A DNA stretch of 64,000 bases from a virus. The DNA lies in the IMG/VR virus record IMGVR_UViG_3300050120_000053, positions 1 through 64,000 of that record; one strand, 5' to 3'. Position numbers and translations under genes: made by a program. Of this stretch, positions 63,180 through 64,000 are shown one piece after another. How positions within the stretch are numbered: the stretch's first letter is position 1; each line of letters opens with the position of its first letter. The notes below the pieces were generated by a model, which was given only the letters and a program-made list of their open reading frames with translations, was not told the origin of the DNA and did no database searches.

Positions 63180-63303
63180 ATTTCGCCATCCGCCGCAATG
63201 CATCAAGCTTTGCGATCAGCGACACCTTTAGCGCGCCGTCAATGCGCAGGCGCTGCAGATCGGCCTCGATGCTATCGATCAGGGCTTGAATTTCGGGGTT
63301 CAT
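63178..63303 (-). CDS. Small helical phage protein (41 aa), paralogue of 721-876
   Basis: A 41-residue protein (MNPEIQALIDSIEADLQRLR, LKVSLIAKLDALRRMAK) with the same pattern as the 51-residue product at 721-876, and with conserved flanking DNA on both sides. It lies directly after the late leader terminator. Function unknown. Confidence 0.55.
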   Translation of the reverse strand: MNPEIQALIDSIEADLQRLRIDGALKVSLIAKLDALRRMAK

Positions 63304-63317
63304 TTCGATGCGCCAAT

Positions 63318-63343
63318 GCAAAAACCCGACACAAGGCCGGGTT
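63318..63343 (-). terminator. Late leader terminator (tR'-like)
   Basis: Minus-strand AACCCG / CGGGTT stem followed by TTTTTG. It lies about 120 bases into the transcript from the promoter at 63468-63496, the place of lambda tR'. Confidence 0.7.
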
Positions 63344-63467
63344 CGAGGAATTTTAGAGCGATCGATGCTTACGCGCAAATTTGGGGGGGGGTGTGCATTC
63401 CTGCACTGTCGCTCTGGAGCGCTCTGTCTCGCGCATTAGTACAACGGTTTTCGAGCGACACGGAGGA

Positions 63468-63496
63468 ATTGTATTCCGCATTTCGTTTGTTTACAA
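63468..63496 (-). promoter_or_regulatory. Late promoter (pR'-like)
   Basis: Minus-strand -35 TTGTAA (63491-63496), 17-base spacer and -10 TACAAT (63468-63473). The -35 overlaps the stop codon of the Q-like gene. With the hairpin at 63318-63343 it reproduces the Q - pR' - tR' order of lambda. Confidence 0.7.
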
Positions 63497-64000
63497 CGGG
63501 TTGCGTGAAATATTTTCGTCGCGCAACAGGGCGCTCACCTTCCCGCCAGTCGCCGCCACCGCACCCACCAGGCACGTCACGACCCGGTCAAATTTCTTCT
63601 GGTGCTTGGGCCATGACTCGACTGGGAGTCCAGCGGCCAAGGCGCGCTCGGTGTCCGAGTAGCACTTCATGCCCGCTCCATCGCACGGCCTGCACTTGCC
63701 TGCGTGGATGCCTTCGTAGATATGCCCTACCCCATTGCACTTGTCGCAGGTATCGATTGCATACTCCTTGATCGCCGCCGTCGAAAGTTGCCGAGCGTAG
63801 GACAGTTCGACCTTCAACTGGCACGTCACCTTATGCGCGAGCAGATGGAGCGCACGTTGGTACGACGCCCGGTCGTGGAGATATTTGAAACGCCAGAGCG
63901 CGGCTCCGAGAGGATCGGAGAGACCCAAGGCAGTGAGCCTGTCGATTGGCCTTTCGAAGTCAGCATGCCATGCCAAATCCTTCGATAGCAACGCACTCAC
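63491..64000 (-). CDS. Lambda-Q-like antitermination protein (may be cut at window edge)
   Basis: At least 169 residues, with GTG at the very window edge as the apparent start, so it may extend further. It has paired zinc-finger motifs CDKCNGVGHIY and CRPCDGAGMKCYSDTE (C-x2-C-x-G-x-G twice), as lambda Q does, after a helical part (LLAHKVTCQLKVELSYARQL). A late-type promoter and terminator follow at once. Expected role: modifying RNA polymerase at pR' so it reads through tR' and the later terminators. Confidence 0.65.
   Translation of the reverse strand: MSALLSKDLAWHADFERPIDRLTALGLSDPLGAALWRFKYLHDRASYQRALHLLAHKVTCQLKVELSYARQLSTAAIKEYAIDTCDKCNGVGHIYEGIHAGKCRPCDGAGMKCYSDTERALAAGLPVESWPKHQKKFDRVVTCLVGAVAATGGKVSALLRDENISRNPL

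Noticed and set aside
1-64000. CRISPR arrays, insertion sequences or rRNA
   Set aside because: I saw no regularly spaced identical repeats, no transposase and no rRNA-like sequence; repeats present are short and explained by operators, modules or gene families.

Overview
This window is almost entirely the genome of one temperate, contractile-tailed (myovirus-type) bacteriophage. I see no bacterial housekeeping gene, rRNA or tRNA. The host is probably a Gram-negative betaproteobacterium of the Burkholderiales. That is an inference from the moderately high GC content, the style of the early genes (NinB, RusA, KTSC, DUF2591, Nmad5-like) and the exported lipoproteins; no host gene is present to prove it.

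Layout. (1) 721-8743, minus strand: an early operon of tightly overlapping genes reading leftwards from a Cro-like gene (8982-9290). It holds replication genes (O-like 7219-8109, loader-like 6489-7217), rusA, a Myb-like DNA-binding protein, ninB, a YbcO-like nuclease and many small proteins. (2) 9291-9383: the immunity switch, with the CI/LexA-type repressor (9384-10175) facing right. (3) 10229-28565, plus strand: an accessory and early-right block. It has an acyl carrier protein, two secreted proteins, an annealing protein plus YqaJ exonuclease pair, a SNF2-like helicase, two DNA methyltransferases, an Nmad5-like protein, a Lar-like protein, excisionase and integrase, and an SOS-box operon with two DUF2591 genes. 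(4) 28562-32775, minus strand: end of the late operon, with patatin phospholipase, two lipoproteins, holin-like protein, HNH, GH19 endolysin and a ribbon-helix-helix regulator. (5) 32859-35286, plus strand: an island resembling P22 immI (Arc-like repressor, antirepressor, KilA-N protein, exported protein). (6) 35333-61434, minus strand: structural genes read from terminase through portal, capsid, neck, sheath, tube, frameshifted chaperone, tape measure and baseplate to glycine-rich fibres. (7) 61439-64000, minus strand: small genes and a lambda-Q-like antiterminator with a late promoter and terminator immediately downstream.

The leftward early operon runs off the left edge. The right edge begins, on the same strand, with a Q-like gene, its promoter, the terminase genes and the structural genes. 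The map therefore reads naturally as a circle cut near the late-control region, and the integrase lies internally. This suggests a virion or circular phage genome, or nearly all of one, rather than an integrated prophage.

Control. A near-identical operator (AAACA-3 bp-TGTTT) overlaps the -10 box of three promoters (9300-9328 minus, 10947-10975 plus, 17513-17541 plus), so one repressor probably silences the leftward operon and both rightward accessory operons. Late genes appear to need antitermination: intrinsic terminators punctuate the late operon. The most notable signals are the shared operators, a duplicated terminator/small-gene/element module at 656-923 and 63131-63343, one beta-rich domain inserted five times in three unrelated virion proteins, tail-fibre genes with Sec signal peptides, an orphan glycine-rich fibre tip after a stop codon, and two secreted proteins in the lysogenic arm.
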